Assembly: GCA_023957755.1 (NCBI GenBank)
Contig: JAMLGT010000001.1
Span: forward strand, 124,001 to 188,000
DNA length: 64,000 bases
Source: Chitinophagaceae bacterium
Lineage (GTDB): Bacteria; Bacteroidota; Bacteroidia; Chitinophagales; Chitinophagaceae
Direction of reading: 5' to 3'
Part shown: piece after piece, positions 27,208-36,739 of the stretch
How the letters are laid out: each line of letters starts with the position of its first letter
Position numbering within the stretch: the stretch's first letter is position 1
Translations under genes and position numbers: made by a program
The notes under the pieces: model-generated
Databases searched by the model: none
Seen by the model: only the letters and a program-made list of their open reading frames with translations
What the model was told of the DNA's origin: nothing

Positions 27208-27664
27208 AATAGCATATAATTGGGTTTAATATTTCCATGTCATTTGCATATTCAAGAGTATGCCACTCCTGGTTTGAAGGAAATAAAATGGCCGATGATA
27301 AACATCACCGGCCTTGCTTACCTCTGAAACCACAAGAAAAAAAGTTAGTGGTAAGAAATAATATTTTGAATCAACAAGTCAATGTTCACGGGATAATACG
27401 AACCAAACGGGCTACAGTAAATAATAGGAATTGAGTTTCGAACGGTTTTCGGGGGATAAGGGAAAAACTAATTCAGTGCTAAAGTAAGAATATTTTATAA
27501 TATCTGAAAAGAAAATTTATTTCTAAAACCAAATCAATAGCCTGAGCGTCAAACGGTTGACCTCATTTTGGCCCCCCTTTTTTACATTTTCGAAATCCAC
27601 CGGGATTTAATGTTTGACAACCATACCTTTCCTCTGCACAGAAAGAACGACGACAAGGATTCCT
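27208..27664. other. Intergenic region before the paa cluster
   Basis: About 460 bases with no supported gene. A 65-codon plus-strand open frame at 27237-27434 has no signal peptide, domain or ribosome binding site and is not called. The region is A/T-rich and ends in the paaE promoter box. I see no repeat or RNA structure in it that I can support. Confidence 0.5.
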
Positions 27665-27672
27665 TAATTTTG
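27665..27672 (+). promoter_or_regulatory. Bacteroidota -7 promoter box for paaE
   Basis: TAATTTTG matches TAnnTTTG exactly, 17 bases before the TTG start of paaE at 27690. A -33 TTTG at the right spacing is not seen. Confidence 0.5.
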
Positions 27673-27689
27673 AAAAAAAAGATTTCAAA

Positions 27690-28757
27690 TTGGCAAGGCA
27701 TTTTCACAGAATAAGAGTCAGGAAAATCAACAAAGAAACATCAGAGTGTGTATCGATCGAGTTTGATATTCCGGAGGATAAGAAGGATTTATTTCAGTTT
27801 AAACAAGGGCAGAATATTACCATAAAAAGCGACATCGACGGGGGTAGGAGAGCCTATTCCATCTGTAGCAGCCCTCTTGAAAACCGGTTGGCAGTAGCGG
27901 TAAAGCATATCCCCAACGGGGTTTTTAGCACTTTTGCTCTGGAAAAATTGAGAGAAGGTGATGAGCTGGAAATTATGGAGCCCGCCGGTAGCTTCTTTAC
28001 TGAGCTGGCGGTTGATCAGTCTAAATACTATGTCTTCTTCGCTGCCGGAAGCGGTATCACCCCTATAATTTCAATTATCAAAACGGTACTCGCAACAGAG
28101 AAAGATAGCCGTGTGGCATTATTCTACGGAAATAAAAGTGTCTCTACCATAATCTTCAAAGACGAACTGGAAGCACTGAAAGATCGCTATATGGAAAGGT
28201 GCTCTCTGACCTACATCCTGAGTAGAGAACAAACAGACTCTCCTCTCAATACCGGAAGAATTGATAATGAAAAATTACAACTACTCGATCCCTTATTCGA
28301 CTTCAGCAAAGGGGATGAATTTTTCGTTTGCGGCCCGGAAGCAATGATCTTTACAGTAAGAGATTATCTGAAGGAAAAAGGGGTGGCTGCTTCAAAAATT
28401 CATTTTGAACTCTTCAACACTCCGGTAGCAGAGGAAAAGAAACAGGAAGAAAAGCCGGAAACTAAAGCTACCAGTCAGGAAAGTGCCGTCTCAATCACTG
28501 TAGATGGCAGGACTTACGACCTGGATGTTCCCTACGACCGTCCTACCATACTGGATGCAGGTTTAGATATGGGAATCGATCTGCCTTATTCCTGCAAGAG
28601 TGGTGTATGCACCACCTGCCGGGCCAAACTATTGAAAGGTGAAGTAGAAATGGATTGCAACTACGGACTCGAAGACTACGAGGTGGAGCAGGGCTATATC
28701 CTTACCTGCCAGTCGCACCCCCGCACTCCTGAATGTGAGGTGGACTATGACCAATAA
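27690..28757 (+). CDS. paaE: Phenylacetyl-CoA epoxidase reductase subunit PaaE
   Basis: A 355-residue electron-transfer flavoprotein that passes electrons from NADPH to the PaaABC epoxidase. The N-terminal FAD-binding domain contains RRAYSICSSP near residue 53, the NAD(P) domain contains AAGSGITPIIS near 117 and CGPEAMIF near 216, and the C-terminal plant-type [2Fe-2S] ferredoxin domain has CKSGVCTTCRAK near 302 plus a distal Cys in ILTCQSHP. A Lys/Glu-rich linker (about residues 250-265) joins them. The start codon is TTG; no in-frame ATG lies near. The gene precedes paaABCD on the same strand. Confidence 0.92.
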   Translation: MARHFHRIRVRKINKETSECVSIEFDIPEDKKDLFQFKQGQNITIKSDIDGGRRAYSICSSPLENRLAVAVKHIPNGVFSTFALEKLREGDELEIMEPAGSFFTELAVDQSKYYVFFAAGSGITPIISIIKTVLATEKDSRVALFYGNKSVSTIIFKDELEALKDRYMERCSLTYILSREQTDSPLNTGRIDNEKLQLLDPLFDFSKGDEFFVCGPEAMIFTVRDYLKEKGVAASKIHFELFNTPVAEEKKQEEKPETKATSQESAVSITVDGRTYDLDVPYDRPTILDAGLDMGIDLPYSCKSGVCTTCRAKLLKGEVEMDCNYGLEDYEVEQGYILTCQSHPRTPECEVDYDQ

Positions 28758-28934
28758 TAAAATCAGGTGCTGTTTGGATATGGGTAAACCAATGTACTGT
28801 GCTGCAATCGATTTTTTCCTATAATGAAATTCGTCTGCTAAGGCCACTTCCATAAATACATTCTCTGCCTGACAGGTATTAGCCAAAGGCTCTCACTGAA
28901 AAATCTTACCTTGTAAGTGGAAATCGCAAATAAT

Positions 28935-29903
28935 ATGGACACAGAAGCGCTTCAGCAATCTTTTGATGAGAAGATTGATAAAGACATCAGGATAGAGCCC
29001 AAAGACTGGATGCCGGCAGACTACCGCAAGACGCTGATAAGGCAAATCAGTCAGCATGCACATAGTGAGATTGTGGGGATGCTGCCGGAGGCTAACTGGA
29101 TCACACGCGCACCCACATTGCGGCGTAAGTGTATCCTGATAGCTAAGGTACAGGATGAGGCCGGGCACGGTTTATACCTGTATTGTGCTGCGGAAACACT
29201 CAACATTACCCGCGAAGAAATGACGGAGCAGCTACTTACAGGCAAAGCAAAATACAGTTCCATCTTCAACTATCCTACCTTATCATGGGCAGACATGGGG
29301 GCTATCGGCTGGCTGGTGGACGGCGCGGCTATCATCAACCAGATTCCGCTGTGCCGCACATCTTACGGCCCTTATGCCAGAGGCATGGTGCGCATTTGCA
29401 AAGAAGAGAGTTTTCACCAACGACAGGGATTTGATATCCTCCTTTCGTTATGCCGTGGCTCAGAAGCACAAAAAGCAATGGCACAGGATGCCCTTAACCG
29501 CTGGTGGTGGCCCAGCCTGATGATGTTTGGCCCCCGCGATGCCGATTCACCACACACCATACAAAGTATGAAGTGGAAGATCAAGCGATTCACCAACGAC
29601 GAATTGCGCCAGAAGTTTGTCGATATGTGTGCCCAGCAGGTAGAGGTGCTCGGACTACAGATTCCCGACCCGGAACTGAAGTGGAATGAAGCACGCGGAC
29701 ACTATGACTTTGGTGAAATACACTGGGACGAATTCTGGAATGTAGTAAAGGGTAACGGCCCCTGCAACAAGGAAAGAATAGCGGCGAGAACCAAAGCACA
29801 TGAAGATGGTGAATGGGTAAGACGGGCTGCACTGGCATACGCACAAAAACAAAAATCAGGAATTCCTGAGAGCCAATCCGCAAAAGCAACTATAAAAGAT
29901 TAA
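28935..29903 (+). CDS. paaA: 1,2-phenylacetyl-CoA epoxidase catalytic subunit PaaA
   Basis: A 322-residue ferritin-like di-iron protein, the oxygenase subunit that epoxidises phenylacetyl-CoA. Seen are the ligand-bearing helices with Glu and His in [18 protein letters not shown] near residues 74-91 and [13 protein letters not shown] near 155-167. I start at the ATG at 28935; an in-frame GTG at 28917 would add six residues. A 177-bp gap separates it from paaE. The downstream paaB begins five bases after its stop, so paaABCD form one transcript. Confidence 0.95.
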   Translation: MDTEALQQSFDEKIDKDIRIEPKDWMPADYRKTLIRQISQHAHSEIVGMLPEANWITRAPTLRRKCILIAKVQDEAGHGLYLYCAAETLNITREEMTEQLLTGKAKYSSIFNYPTLSWADMGAIGWLVDGAAIINQIPLCRTSYGPYARGMVRICKEESFHQRQGFDILLSLCRGSEAQKAMAQDALNRWWWPSLMMFGPRDADSPHTIQSMKWKIKRFTNDELRQKFVDMCAQQVEVLGLQIPDPELKWNEARGHYDFGEIHWDEFWNVVKGNGPCNKERIAARTKAHEDGEWVRRAALAYAQKQKSGIPESQSAKATIKD

Positions 29904-29907
29904 ACTT

Positions 29908-30186
29908 ATGGAACAACCACTTTGGGAAGTATTTATCAGAAGCCGCCAGGGGCTCGATCATAAGCATGTGGGCAGCCTGCATGCCGCAGATGCCAAAATG
30001 GCCATCGAAAGCGCCCGCGACGTATATACCCGTCGAATGGAAGGGGTGAGCATTTGGGTAGTAGAATCTAAGCATATCCATGCATCCAATCCGGAAGAAG
30101 CAGGCAGCTTTTTCGATCCCGCCGAAGATAAAATATACCGGCATCCAACTTTTTATAAATTACCCGACGAAGTAGAATACATGTAA
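29908..30186 (+). CDS. paaB: 1,2-phenylacetyl-CoA epoxidase subunit PaaB
   Basis: A 92-residue protein, the normal length for PaaB, which bridges the PaaAC heterodimers in the epoxidase complex. The start LWEVFIRSRQGLDHKHVGSLH is highly characteristic, as are the central ARDVYTRRMEGVSIWVVES and the FDPAEDKIYRHPTFY tail. It lies five bases after paaA and seven before paaC. Confidence 0.96.
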   Translation: MEQPLWEVFIRSRQGLDHKHVGSLHAADAKMAIESARDVYTRRMEGVSIWVVESKHIHASNPEEAGSFFDPAEDKIYRHPTFYKLPDEVEYM

Positions 30187-30192
30187 TCACCT

Positions 30193-30966
30193 ATGCACGG
30201 AGACAACACAACAGACTATCTATTGTTCCTCGCCGACAGTTCGCTGATAATGGGACAACGGCTTAGCGAATGGACCGGCCACGGGCCTATGCTGGAACAG
30301 GATATCGCCATTACAAACATCTCGCTCGACACCATCGGGCAGGCCAGATATTTTTATCAGTTAGCTGCAAAAAGGCAAAATGAAAAGACCGGTAAGACCG
30401 AAATCACTGAAGACTCACTGGCTTACCTGAGAGATGCCCATCAATACAGGAACCTGCTTCTGACCGAACTGCCCAACGGCGACTGGGGACAGACCATCCT
30501 CAAAATATACCTCTATGCCAACTGGCAAAAACTGATTTATGGCAAATTGATTTACGCATCAGATAAAGACATAGCAGCTATAGCCGATAAAGCACTGAAA
30601 GAGGTGCAATACCATACAAGCTGGAGTAGCGACTGGGTGAGGCGACTGGGCGACGGCACTTCAGAAAGCCACGAAAGAATGGAAAAAGCACTCGAATACC
30701 TCTGGCCTTACACCGGAGAAATGTTCATGGAAACCGACTACGAACGCCGGCAATATGAACGAGACAAAGACTTTTCTTTAGATACTATCAGGAAGGAATG
30801 GACAGAAGAGGTGTACCACATCTTACAAGAGGCTACACTCACGCTGCCACAAGCCGATACCTTTATGCATAAAGGAGGCAAAAAGGGTGTACACACTGAG
30901 TATCTCGGATATATCCTGGCCGAAATGCAATTTTTACAAAGGGCCTATCCGGGGTGCGAATGGTAA
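30193..30966 (+). CDS. paaC: 1,2-phenylacetyl-CoA epoxidase structural subunit PaaC
   Basis: A 257-residue ferritin-like protein related to PaaA but catalytically silent; it stabilises PaaA in the complex. Family marks include LADSSLIMGQRLSEWTGHGP near residues 12-31 and the end QADTFMHKGGKKGVHTEYLGYILAEMQFLQR. Length is normal. Its stop lies about 20 bases before my preferred paaD start. Confidence 0.94.
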   Translation: MHGDNTTDYLLFLADSSLIMGQRLSEWTGHGPMLEQDIAITNISLDTIGQARYFYQLAAKRQNEKTGKTEITEDSLAYLRDAHQYRNLLLTELPNGDWGQTILKIYLYANWQKLIYGKLIYASDKDIAAIADKALKEVQYHTSWSSDWVRRLGDGTSESHERMEKALEYLWPYTGEMFMETDYERRQYERDKDFSLDTIRKEWTEEVYHILQEATLTLPQADTFMHKGGKKGVHTEYLGYILAEMQFLQRAYPGCEW

Positions 30967-30986
30967 AAGGTCAACGCAAAAGCAGG

Positions 30987-31487
30987 ATGACAATGGAAAC
31001 AGAAACACAGGATATTACTATAACAGATATACGTAAATTATTGGACGAGGTAACAGATCCCGAAATTCCCGTAATATCCATACATGATCTTGGCGTGTTG
31101 AGAGATGTAAGAAAAGAAAGGGACACCTTCGTCATCACCATCACACCCACCTACAGCGGGTGCCCTGCAATGGATATGATCACGCTCCACATTCATGGGA
31201 AACTAAGGGCTCACCATATTCCCCATTTCAGAGTAGAGACACAATTAGCCCCTGCGTGGACTACTGACTGGATGACCGATGAGGGAAAAAGAAAACTTAA
31301 GGAATTCGGGATTGCTCCCCCAATGGGAAGCAAAGGGGGTGAAGACCTGATTAATCGCCACCCGCCTTGCCCTTTCTGCAATTCAGAAAACACGGAACTT
31401 GTCAGCGCCTTTGGCTCTACTGCTTGTAAAGCCCTTTTCAGGTGCAGGGACTGTGCTGAGCCATTTGATTATTTTAAGTGTCATTAA
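30987..31487 (+). CDS. paaD: Phenylacetate degradation protein PaaD (iron-sulfur assembly factor)
   Basis: About 167 residues with a MIP18/DUF59 domain (VTDPEIPVISIHDLGVLRDV) followed by the C-terminal cysteine motif specific to PaaD: CPFCNSENTEL and CRDCAEPF. It helps mature the iron centres of the epoxidase. I use the ATG at 30987, 20 bases after the paaC stop; a GTG at 30954 would make the two genes overlap and add residues unlike the family. It is the last gene of the paa cluster; paaG, paaZ, paaJ and paaK are not in this window. Confidence 0.92.
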   Translation: MTMETETQDITITDIRKLLDEVTDPEIPVISIHDLGVLRDVRKERDTFVITITPTYSGCPAMDMITLHIHGKLRAHHIPHFRVETQLAPAWTTDWMTDEGKRKLKEFGIAPPMGSKGGEDLINRHPPCPFCNSENTELVSAFGSTACKALFRCRDCAEPFDYFKCH

Positions 31488-31577
31488 TCACCCTCAATAG
31501 TAATGCAGGCTGCCCGACTCGGAAAATGTGGAATACTTTTTATGACCTTACTCACCCTGGCCACCATGGGTTTTATG

Positions 31578-31585
31578 TAAATTTG
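31578..31585 (+). promoter_or_regulatory. Bacteroidota -7 promoter box abutting the helicase start
   Basis: TAAATTTG matches TAnnTTTG exactly and ends four bases before the ATG at 31590. If used, the transcript would be leaderless or almost so. Confidence 0.5.
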
Positions 31586-31589
31586 TCCA

Positions 31590-33893
31590 ATGCAGAACTA
31601 TTTAGAGGAGCTGAATGACGCCCAGAGAGAAGCCGTACTACACAGAGATGGACCCATTATGATTGTGGCCGGAGCCGGAAGCGGCAAAACCAAGGTACTT
31701 ACCACGCGAATTGCACACCTGTTAGCCAATGGGGTAGATGCATTCAGGATTCTGGCACTTACATTCACCAATAAAGCCGCCGCAGAAATGCGTGAGCGCG
31801 TGGAGAAAATGTTAGGCAACAACCAGGCGCGTAACCTGTATATAGGCACCTTTCACTCCGTATTTGCACGGATACTTCGGGCAGAAGCAGAAAAGTTGGG
31901 TTACCCCAAAAACTTTTCTATTTACGATACTGATGATGCCAAAAGTGTGGTTAAGACAGTTATCAAAGAAATGGGGTTAAATGATAAGACATATAAACCC
32001 TCTATCGTATATAACCGGATTTCCGGCGCTAAAAACAGCCTGATTACCCCTGAAGAGTATCAGAACGATGCCGTAATTCAAAGCCATGATGCCAAGGCTT
32101 TTCGCCCACTTCTCGGGAAGATCTATGCGGCTTATGCTGAACGTTGTTTCCGAAATGGAGCCATGGACTTCGACGATCTGCTACTCAAATTTTACCAACT
32201 GCTCACCACCTTTCCGGAGAGCCTGAGTAAATATCAGCGCAAGTTTCAATACATAATGATCGATGAGTATCAGGACACCAACAATGTACAATATCAAATC
32301 ATAAAACTGTTGGGGGCCATGCATGAAAATGTAGCCGTAGTGGGCGATGATGCACAAAGTATCTACAGCTTTCGCGGTGCTACCATAGAAAACATACTTC
32401 GCTTTCAGAAAGATTATGAAGACGCCAGGGTGGTGAAGCTGGAGCAGAATTACAGAAGCTCACAAAACATCCTCAATGCAGCCAACGTGGTGATCTCAAA
32501 AAATAAAGGACAGATTCCGAAGAAGTTGTGGACAAGCAATGTGGTGGGCGAGAAGATAAGACTGGTAGAAACAGCTAGCGACAGTGATGAAGGGAAATTC
32601 ATTGCCGATCAGATTCAGGAGCAAAAGCTGCGCAATCACTTTCTGAACAAAGACTTCGCCATACTCTACCGTACCAATGCGCAGAGCCGAAGCTTCGAGG
32701 AGAACCTCCGCAAAATGAATATCCCCTACAGGATTTACGGTGGTATCAGCTTTTATCAGAGAAAGGAAATCAAAGATTTTCTGGCATACCTGAGGGTAAT
32801 AGTCAACCCAAATGATGAAGAGTCGCTAAAACGTATTATTAATTATCCGGCTCGTGGTATCGGTAAAACTACAGTAGAGAGGGCGGTGCTCTTTGCGAAT
32901 GAAAACAATCTGTCGTTGTGGGATACACTGCGTAATTCTGCACAATCAGGATTGAAGGGTGCCTCTGCCGGTGCTATCAAAGACTTTGTGCTAATGATAG
33001 AAATGTTTGCCAGCGAGATGGCCAAAAAAGACGCCTATGATCTGGCAGTACTTGTAGGCAAGCATACAGGATTAATGAAAGAACTCTTTAGCGATAAGAC
33101 CACAGAGGGGCTTGTCCGTTATGAAAACGTACAGGAACTGATGAATGCGATTAAGGAGTTTTCCATGACACCCACCGAAGACGGAGAACTACTCGACAAG
33201 GGATTGGGGAGTTATCTGCAACAGATTACCCTGCTTACCGATGCCGACGATGATGAAGGTGACTCCAACGTAGTAAAGTTAATGACAATTCATGCGGCAA
33301 AGGGGCTTGAATTTCCCGTGGTGTTTGTTGTTGGCCTGGAAGAGAATTTGTTCCCCAGCGGAATGTCAATCAATACGCTTGAAGAGCTGGAAGAAGAACG
33401 CCGTTTATTCTATGTAGCCATCACGCGAGCCAAAACAAAGCTTTATCTAACATACGCGGACACACGTTACAGGTTCGGTAACCTGATACTCAATGATCCC
33501 AGTCGTTTTGTAGAAGAACTTCCAAAGGATCAGATAGAGCGTACCGCCTTTGGCCCCCGGCGCGAACAACCCTTCTCCCGCAGGGGGTCTTCGTATGGTG
33601 CCGCCGCTATTGCAGAACGCAGATACGGCCCGCCTCCACAAAAGGAAAAGCCGGTTTATACAGTTGCCAAACCTTCTACTAAACTTACTGAGCACGAACC
33701 CTCAGCCGGCTTTGCCCCTACCGACGTAAATCTTTTGGACGTGGGTTCGCGAATCGAACATCAGCGGTTTGGATTCGGAGAGATCACAAAACTGGAAGGC
33801 GCCCCTCACAATCGGGTTGCTACAATCCGCTTCGATTCTAACGGCGAAAAAAAGATAATGCTGAACTATGCGAAACTGATGCTCGTTCAATAA
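31590..33893 (+). CDS. UvrD/PcrA-type superfamily 1 DNA helicase
   Basis: A 767-residue SF1A 3'-5' helicase. Walker A is GAGSGKTK at residues 28-35, Walker B MIDEYQDT near 228, motif III DDAQSIYSFRGA near 255, motif IV LEQNYRSSQNI near 288, and later LMTIHAAKGLEF and VAITRAKTKL motifs. The C-terminus (after residue 710) is the Tudor-like RNA polymerase-interacting domain VGSRIEHQRFGFGEITKLEG, as in PcrA. It acts in nucleotide excision repair and clearing of stalled complexes. It lies 100 bases after paaD but with its own promoter box; GroES-like gene follows by 23 bases. Confidence 0.93.
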   Translation: MQNYLEELNDAQREAVLHRDGPIMIVAGAGSGKTKVLTTRIAHLLANGVDAFRILALTFTNKAAAEMRERVEKMLGNNQARNLYIGTFHSVFARILRAEAEKLGYPKNFSIYDTDDAKSVVKTVIKEMGLNDKTYKPSIVYNRISGAKNSLITPEEYQNDAVIQSHDAKAFRPLLGKIYAAYAERCFRNGAMDFDDLLLKFYQLLTTFPESLSKYQRKFQYIMIDEYQDTNNVQYQIIKLLGAMHENVAVVGDDAQSIYSFRGATIENILRFQKDYEDARVVKLEQNYRSSQNILNAANVVISKNKGQIPKKLWTSNVVGEKIRLVETASDSDEGKFIADQIQEQKLRNHFLNKDFAILYRTNAQSRSFEENLRKMNIPYRIYGGISFYQRKEIKDFLAYLRVIVNPNDEESLKRIINYPARGIGKTTVERAVLFANENNLSLWDTLRNSAQSGLKGASAGAIKDFVLMIEMFASEMAKKDAYDLAVLVGKHTGLMKELFSDKTTEGLVRYENVQELMNAIKEFSMTPTEDGELLDKGLGSYLQQITLLTDADDDEGDSNVVKLMTIHAAKGLEFPVVFVVGLEENLFPSGMSINTLEELEEERRLFYVAITRAKTKLYLTYADTRYRFGNLILNDPSRFVEELPKDQIERTAFGPRREQPFSRRGSSYGAAAIAERRYGPPPQKEKPVYTVAKPSTKLTEHEPSAGFAPTDVNLLDVGSRIEHQRFGFGEITKLEGAPHNRVATIRFDSNGEKKIMLNYAKLMLVQ

Positions 33894-33916
33894 TAAAATC
33901 TTTTCAACCCAAAAGC

Positions 33917-34291
33917 ATGAGAATCACACCAGACAATAAGCTTAAGCGACTCATCATAATAGGCGACAGGGTTTTGATAAGACCACACACGCCCGAAGAG
34001 CGGACATCTACCGGCCTCTATCTGCCTCCCGGTGTCTATGAAAAAGAAAAAGTACAACAAGGTTATGTATTAAAAACAGGCCCGGGATATGCAATCCCTA
34101 CCCCTGTAGAGGAGGAGGAATCATGGAAGCCAGAAGAAGAACAGGTCAAATATATTCCACTCCAGGCGCGCGAAGGCGATCTGGCCATCTTTCTTGTGAG
34201 CGGCGCCACCGAAGTGATGTACGAAGGTGATAAATATTTCATTGTACCACAGAGTGCCATACTGATGCTGGAAAGGGAAGAAGAGATGTAA
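33917..34291 (+). CDS. GroES-like co-chaperonin family protein
   Basis: A 124-residue protein with a Cpn10 fold: LIIIGDRVLIRPHTPEERTS at residues 11-30 and GDLAIFLVSGATEVMYEGDKYFIVPQSAILM at the end, where true GroES has the roof and core strands. It is about 25 residues longer than GroES because of an acidic insertion (TPVEEEESWKPEEEQV, about residues 59-75). There is no groEL beside it. It resembles the second, GroEL-unlinked, GroES-family protein seen in other Bacteroidota; whether it binds GroEL is not known. The start lies 23 bases after the helicase stop. Confidence 0.8.
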   Translation: MRITPDNKLKRLIIIGDRVLIRPHTPEERTSTGLYLPPGVYEKEKVQQGYVLKTGPGYAIPTPVEEEESWKPEEEQVKYIPLQAREGDLAIFLVSGATEVMYEGDKYFIVPQSAILMLEREEEM

Positions 34292-34815
34292 GTACTTTAA
34301 GCGTCTTCCCGATGTAATTCTTCCCCCTTCTTATTCCCGGTATTTACATGATTTATCAGGGAATTCAATTGCACAATAAATTCTTTATGAAAGTCCTGCT
34401 TAACTCCCCGGTATTGAGCACACAATCCACATAAGGCAATACAATTAACCGGGGTTGACTGTAAGAAAACTGAGTAAAGAATTGTCTGAACTTAAGGCGC
34501 CAAAATAACCTTTTAAATACGCTCTTCATAAAACAGTGCTTTCATGTTGCTTCATTGATTTTTTCCTTTGGATTAAAAGTAAAAATTAGCAACAGTTTGT
34601 TTGCCGGGTTAAAAAATCAAAGAAAAAATTTTAGATAATAAAACATTTATCTATTTTTACAACGCATCACGAACCCTTTAAATAGGTACCAACCGAGCAG
34701 TGAACGCCACGGTGGTGAACGATGCGGGCAGGAGATGCCAAAATTGTTCATACATTGTCTCTTTGACTCCGTATTGTTCCGTAATGCAGTTTATTAATAA
34801 TTTAAAAACTGTCAC
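34292..34815. other. 524-bp gap upstream of the MoxR-VWA-MetK cassette
   Basis: No gene is supported here; a 65-codon frame at 34700-34897 overlaps the next gene and lacks evidence. It contains the left copy of a short imperfect direct repeat (34404-34419), a 7-bp dyad CCCCGGT/ACCGGGG (34406-34412 and 34448-34454), and A/T-rich sequence at 34590-34660 with a near-match to the -7 box (TATTTTTA, 34652-34659). It probably carries the cassette promoter. Confidence 0.45.
34404..34419 (+). repeat. Left copy of imperfect direct repeat flanking the cassette
   Basis: CTCCCCGGTATTGAGC here and CTCCCGGATATTGAGC at 39213-39228 agree at 14 of 16 positions in the same orientation. They bracket the four-gene cassette and might be remnants of an integration site, or chance. 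Confidence 0.35.
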
Positions 34816-36270
34816 ATGGAACCCAATCAAAAAAATTATTCTCACGGTTTTCTATCAGAAATGGGCATCTTCGGTTTCGAAGAAATCGAACCATTGATTC
34901 TGTCAGCATTAGTTACAGAAGACCCTCTGTTGCTTATCGGCAAGTCTGGTACCGGAAAAACACACTTGCTTAATGGCCTTTCGGATGCCCTCGGCTTAAA
35001 GCACCGTCACTACAATGCCAGTCTCATCTCATTTGATGATCTTATTGGCTTTCCCTATCCAGCCGAAGACCGTGCAAGTATTAAGTTTCTACCCACCCCA
35101 GCCTCTGTCTGGGAAGCAGAGTCCGTACTCTTTGACGAAATCAGCCGTTGCAAACCTGAAATCCAAAACAAATTCTTTTCAATCCTCTATGAGAGAAAAA
35201 TTCTGGGTTTAACCCTTGAAAAATTAAGGTACCGATGGGCAGCCATGAATCCATCCGGGTTTGACACAAACGAAAACGGAGAAAATTACAACGGCTCAGA
35301 GCCTCTTGATCCTGCACTTGCCGATCGGTTTGCTTTTATCATAGAGGTGCCCGACTGGCGCGATCTTAAGGTTCACGAACAGGAGGCCATCATCAATTCG
35401 CTTTCCTCTTCGTCCAATACACGTATATATGAAGAGTTGAAAAACTTCATCCGGTCCACCCAACGGCGATTTGAGGAGGTGATAGCCAATCCTGATGCAG
35501 AGATTACTTCCTATTGCCGCATTGTGGCCAGTCTGATCTCAGAAGCAGACTTCCGGTTTTCTCCTCGCCGCGCTAAACAGTTGGCCCGTAATATCTCTGC
35601 TCTCCTGTGTGTAGCAGGGGAACTGGGTTACAACACTTCCGACAAAAAGAGGTACAATCTATTTAAACTGGCCCTCCGGAATAGCATACCCCAACGGTCA
35701 TACGTTGAAAGTGTTCCCGATCACATACCCAATTCAGTACACAAAGAAGCAATAAGGATGATCTCCGAAACAAACAGCACGGATCGTTGGGTCTCGGAAT
35801 TTCTGACAGATAAATCAATACCCAGGTGTATCGAAAAACTTCTTGACAAAAAGGTAGATATACACACCAAAAGTATTGCTGTTATACAATACTTAAATAA
35901 ACGGTCTGCAGAACAAAAAGCGCTGTTTTCTTTTGTACTGTTTCCGGCGGCATCTGAGTTGGGCCTATTGACCGAGGATGCATTGAGTATCATGGGAAAC
36001 ATTGCAACCGGCATTTACGAAGTCAACGGTTCCATTACATGGAATGAGACCCGGTATTCGTCAAATCATCCACAATGGTCCGAATGCCTTCAGGTTTTGA
36101 GCCGGATTCCCAATAGCGAAAAAATGAAAAAGACCAGAGCCAGACAGCTTTTCCTCCATCTTATCTCTGAAAATATTATGATTTCTCCTCCCGAATTCCT
36201 TGAAAAGCAGCTCGATGCCTGCTTTTCTAAAATGGAAGCGCTCCTAAAAACCAATGCGGAATTAAACTAA
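34816..36270 (+). CDS. MoxR-type AAA+ ATPase
   Basis: A 484-residue ATPase of the MoxR/RavA/dynein-related AAA_5 group. Walker A GKSGTGKT spans residues 42-49, Walker B VLFDEI residues 104-109 (Asp107, Glu108), sensor 1 Asn145 in AAMNPSG and the arginine-finger motif LDPALADRF residues 164-172. The last 250 residues are a helical lid and a diverged C-terminal region I cannot assign. MoxR proteins work with VWA partners to load metals, activate enzymes or remodel complexes (RavA-ViaA, NorQ-NorD, CbbQ-CbbO). The next gene starts four bases after its stop; together they look like one operon with the VWA and MetK-like genes. Confidence 0.88.
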   Translation: MEPNQKNYSHGFLSEMGIFGFEEIEPLILSALVTEDPLLLIGKSGTGKTHLLNGLSDALGLKHRHYNASLISFDDLIGFPYPAEDRASIKFLPTPASVWEAESVLFDEISRCKPEIQNKFFSILYERKILGLTLEKLRYRWAAMNPSGFDTNENGENYNGSEPLDPALADRFAFIIEVPDWRDLKVHEQEAIINSLSSSSNTRIYEELKNFIRSTQRRFEEVIANPDAEITSYCRIVASLISEADFRFSPRRAKQLARNISALLCVAGELGYNTSDKKRYNLFKLALRNSIPQRSYVESVPDHIPNSVHKEAIRMISETNSTDRWVSEFLTDKSIPRCIEKLLDKKVDIHTKSIAVIQYLNKRSAEQKALFSFVLFPAASELGLLTEDALSIMGNIATGIYEVNGSITWNETRYSSNHPQWSECLQVLSRIPNSEKMKKTRARQLFLHLISENIMISPPEFLEKQLDACFSKMEALLKTNAELN

Positions 36271-36274
36271 GGTC

Positions 36275-36739
36275 ATGACAGAAATGAACCCAAACACGGC
36301 GGGGCCGGGTTTTGTAAACTATCTCCAAAATACCGGCGCACCACAAAGCCGCGTACGGGTAGAACCTGTGAACTCCTCAATGCTAACTCCGGATATCATA
36401 CGCGGGGCACAATACACAATAAATCTGAATATTCCTGACAACATAATGGATATTGAAAAGTGGTTACTCAACAAAGCAAAACGACTTAAGCTAAGCGATT
36501 GGCAGGAAATTGCAATCAGCCTGCACGTGCCTCAATCAAGAATGATAGCATTTCCATATAAAACGGATAACCATAATGTGTATAGTGATTCAGATATTCT
36601 CTTTGCTGCTGCTATCCTGTCGCGAACCAGCGGGTGTAGTTATCTTCCGGCAACCAGGGGGGTGTTCACCAGAAAACGCCTTAACCGCTCATTAAAACTT
36701 ATCACCATCAATATTGACGCCTTCTATGAACTGGACTAA
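36275..36739 (+). CDS. Unrecognised 154-residue protein of the MoxR-VWA cassette
   Basis: I do not recognise this protein. It has no signal peptide or membrane segment. The N-terminal 45 residues look flexible and rich in Asn, Pro and Ser; the rest mixes predicted helix (IEKWLLNKAKRLKLSDWQEIA) and strand and ends KLITINIDAFYELD. It could be an adaptor between the ATPase and the VWA protein or a client. It lies four bases after moxR, and the following VWA gene starts inside its last codons (14-base overlap), so the arrangement is that of an essential partner within the operon. The function is unknown. Confidence 0.7.
   Translation: MTEMNPNTAGPGFVNYLQNTGAPQSRVRVEPVNSSMLTPDIIRGAQYTINLNIPDNIMDIEKWLLNKAKRLKLSDWQEIAISLHVPQSRMIAFPYKTDNHNVYSDSDILFAAAILSRTSGCSYLPATRGVFTRKRLNRSLKLITINIDAFYELD

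Noticed and set aside
27237-27434. 65-codon plus-strand frame in the gap before paaE
   Set aside because: No signal peptide, domain, ribosome binding site or promoter; composition looks random.
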